A DNA stretch of 5,441 bases, taken from positions 1 to 5,441 of the forward strand of contig JAFCDM010000089.1 of the NCBI GenBank assembly GCA_017609695.1. The letters are read 5' to 3'. Below the pieces are notes generated by a model. The model made no database searches. It was not told where the DNA came from and worked only from the letters and a program-made list of their open reading frames with translations. Made by a program: the position numbers and the translations under genes. Shown piece after piece: positions 5,268 through 5,441 of the stretch. The first letter of the stretch is position 1. Every line of letters starts with the position of its first letter. The stretch comes from Candidatus Pacearchaeota archaeon (GTDB lineage: Archaea > Nanobdellota > Nanobdellia > Pacearchaeales > GW2011-AR1).

Positions 5268-5441
5268 AATCGCCCCCAACTCAAACTTTAAAATCAAAGA
5301 TTTTAACTTTTCACTTCGTGAAAAGGAGTTTAATATGGGTTTAGAGGTTCAGAAATCAAAGATTTCTTCACCCAAATTATCTCTTACGGAGATAACTTCT
5401 TTAAACAACAATATTAAACTCAATAAATTTGGAAATCTAAA
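5268..5441 (+). repeat. Structured element D (four hairpins, paired core), cut by the right edge
   Basis: Same order as B and C. Right arm of the 89-aa unit (5268-5285); hairpin 1 TTAAAATC-AAA-GATTTTAA (5288-5306); hairpin 2 TTTTCAC-TTC-GTGAAAA (5308-5324); left core 5325-5347 (GGAGTT, TAATATGGGTTTAGAGG); hairpin 3 GAAATC-AAA-GATTTC (5352-5366); CCCAAA (5371-5376); hairpin 4 TTATCTC-TTACG-GAGATAA (5377-5395); CTTC (5396); right core TTTAAACAACAATATTAAAC (5400-5419). TTTAATAT pairs with ATATTAAA, and GTTTA with TAAAC. The AATAAATTTGG that follows should begin the private arm of another unit beyond the window. Confidence 0.85.

Larger units (their letters stand above)
4900..5285 (+). repeat. 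Private inverted repeat enclosing the minus-strand 89-aa gene
   Basis: Left arm TTTGAGTTGGGG (4900-4911), insert ACTCCACCGCC (4912-4922), ACGATTGAG (4923-4931). Right arm CTCAATCGC (5265-5273) followed directly by CCCCAACTCAAA (5274-5285). Arm length is 12 nt as in the other units. The insert is again only on the left, though the gene points the other way, so arm polarity does not depend on gene orientation. Confidence 0.82.
3190..5441 (+). mobile_element. Putative gene-cassette array with folded recombination-like sites
   Basis: From the half-site onward the DNA alternates between one short coding unit and one structured element: small ORFs, element A, methyltransferase, element B, 54-aa protein, element C, 89-aa minus-strand protein, element D. 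The last three genes are each bracketed by a private inverted repeat. Genes are unrelated to each other, orientation is mixed, and starts lie just after the unit boundary (GCGTTAAAAATG, GCGATTCAAAATG). This is the logic of an integron cassette array, and integrons have been reported in archaeal genomes. However, the sites lack convincing classical attC ends in several copies and no tyrosine integrase lies in the window. The right end continues past the edge. Confidence 0.5.

Noticed and set aside
3536..5441. A CRISPR array
   Set aside because: The repeats are not identical short direct repeats with uniform spacers; the intervals are genes and the repeats are multi-hairpin structures with variable stems.
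3534..5441. Straight assignment as a classical integron with attC sites
   Set aside because: Element A ends in a fair attC-like GCGTTAAAA, but B and C end in GCGATTCAA and ACGATTGAG. The arm pairing runs across genes rather than within sites, and no integrase is present, so I report it as integron-like only.

Overview
The window is AT-rich and looks like part of a DPANN-type archaeon (Woesearchaeota/Pacearchaeota/Nanoarchaeota style). This is inferred from the large Ser/Thr/Asn-rich surface protein built of Ig-like repeats with paired cysteines and 'YANDS.N' strands, from very short intergenic spacing, and from an archaeal TATA-like box placed for a leaderless start. No rRNA, tRNA or taxonomic marker gene is present, so the assignment rests on style only.

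Layout: (1) 3-2723 is the 3' part of a surface-anchored repeat protein, cut by the left edge. (2) Directly after its stop, 2724-2846 reads as a ribbon-helix-helix regulator that has lost its start. It overlaps a small membrane protein (2833-3072), followed by tiny tightly packed ORFs (3069-3206, 3208-3333, 3326-3484). (3) From about 3534 to the right edge the organisation changes. Single genes (a DNA methyltransferase, a 54-aa protein, an 89-aa protein on the minus strand) alternate with about 150-180 bp structured repeats, here called elements A (3534-3688), B (4348-4516), C (4763-4928) and D (5268-5441, cut by the right edge).

The repeats are the main discovery. B, C and D share one architecture: hairpin 1, AA or AAC, hairpin 2, a conserved AT-rich left core (GG..TAATAT-two bases-GTT(A/T)A..GG), hairpin 3, CCC(C)AAA, hairpin 4, CTTC, then a right core that pairs imperfectly with the left core. 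A keeps the cores and part of the hairpin set. Hairpin stems differ between copies but stay self-complementary. Most loops are TTC, TAC or TGC on the strand shown, which are GAA, GTA or GCA on the other strand; these are GNA triloops, known to make very stable single-stranded DNA hairpins. Each of the three genes in the array is also enclosed by its own private inverted repeat: a 12-nt arm, unique to that gene and perfectly matched on its far side, next to GCGTT or GCGATT (ACGATT on one arm). An extra 8, 8 or 11 nt sits in the left arm only.

This resembles an integron gene-cassette array (one gene per unit, orientation not fixed, folded asymmetric sites), but the sites do not match classical attC well and no integrase is visible. 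The private arms would be explained if cassettes recombine through the centre of the element, so that each integrated element is a hybrid of its two neighbours' half-sites. That is inference; the repeats, arms and hairpins themselves are read directly from the sequence.
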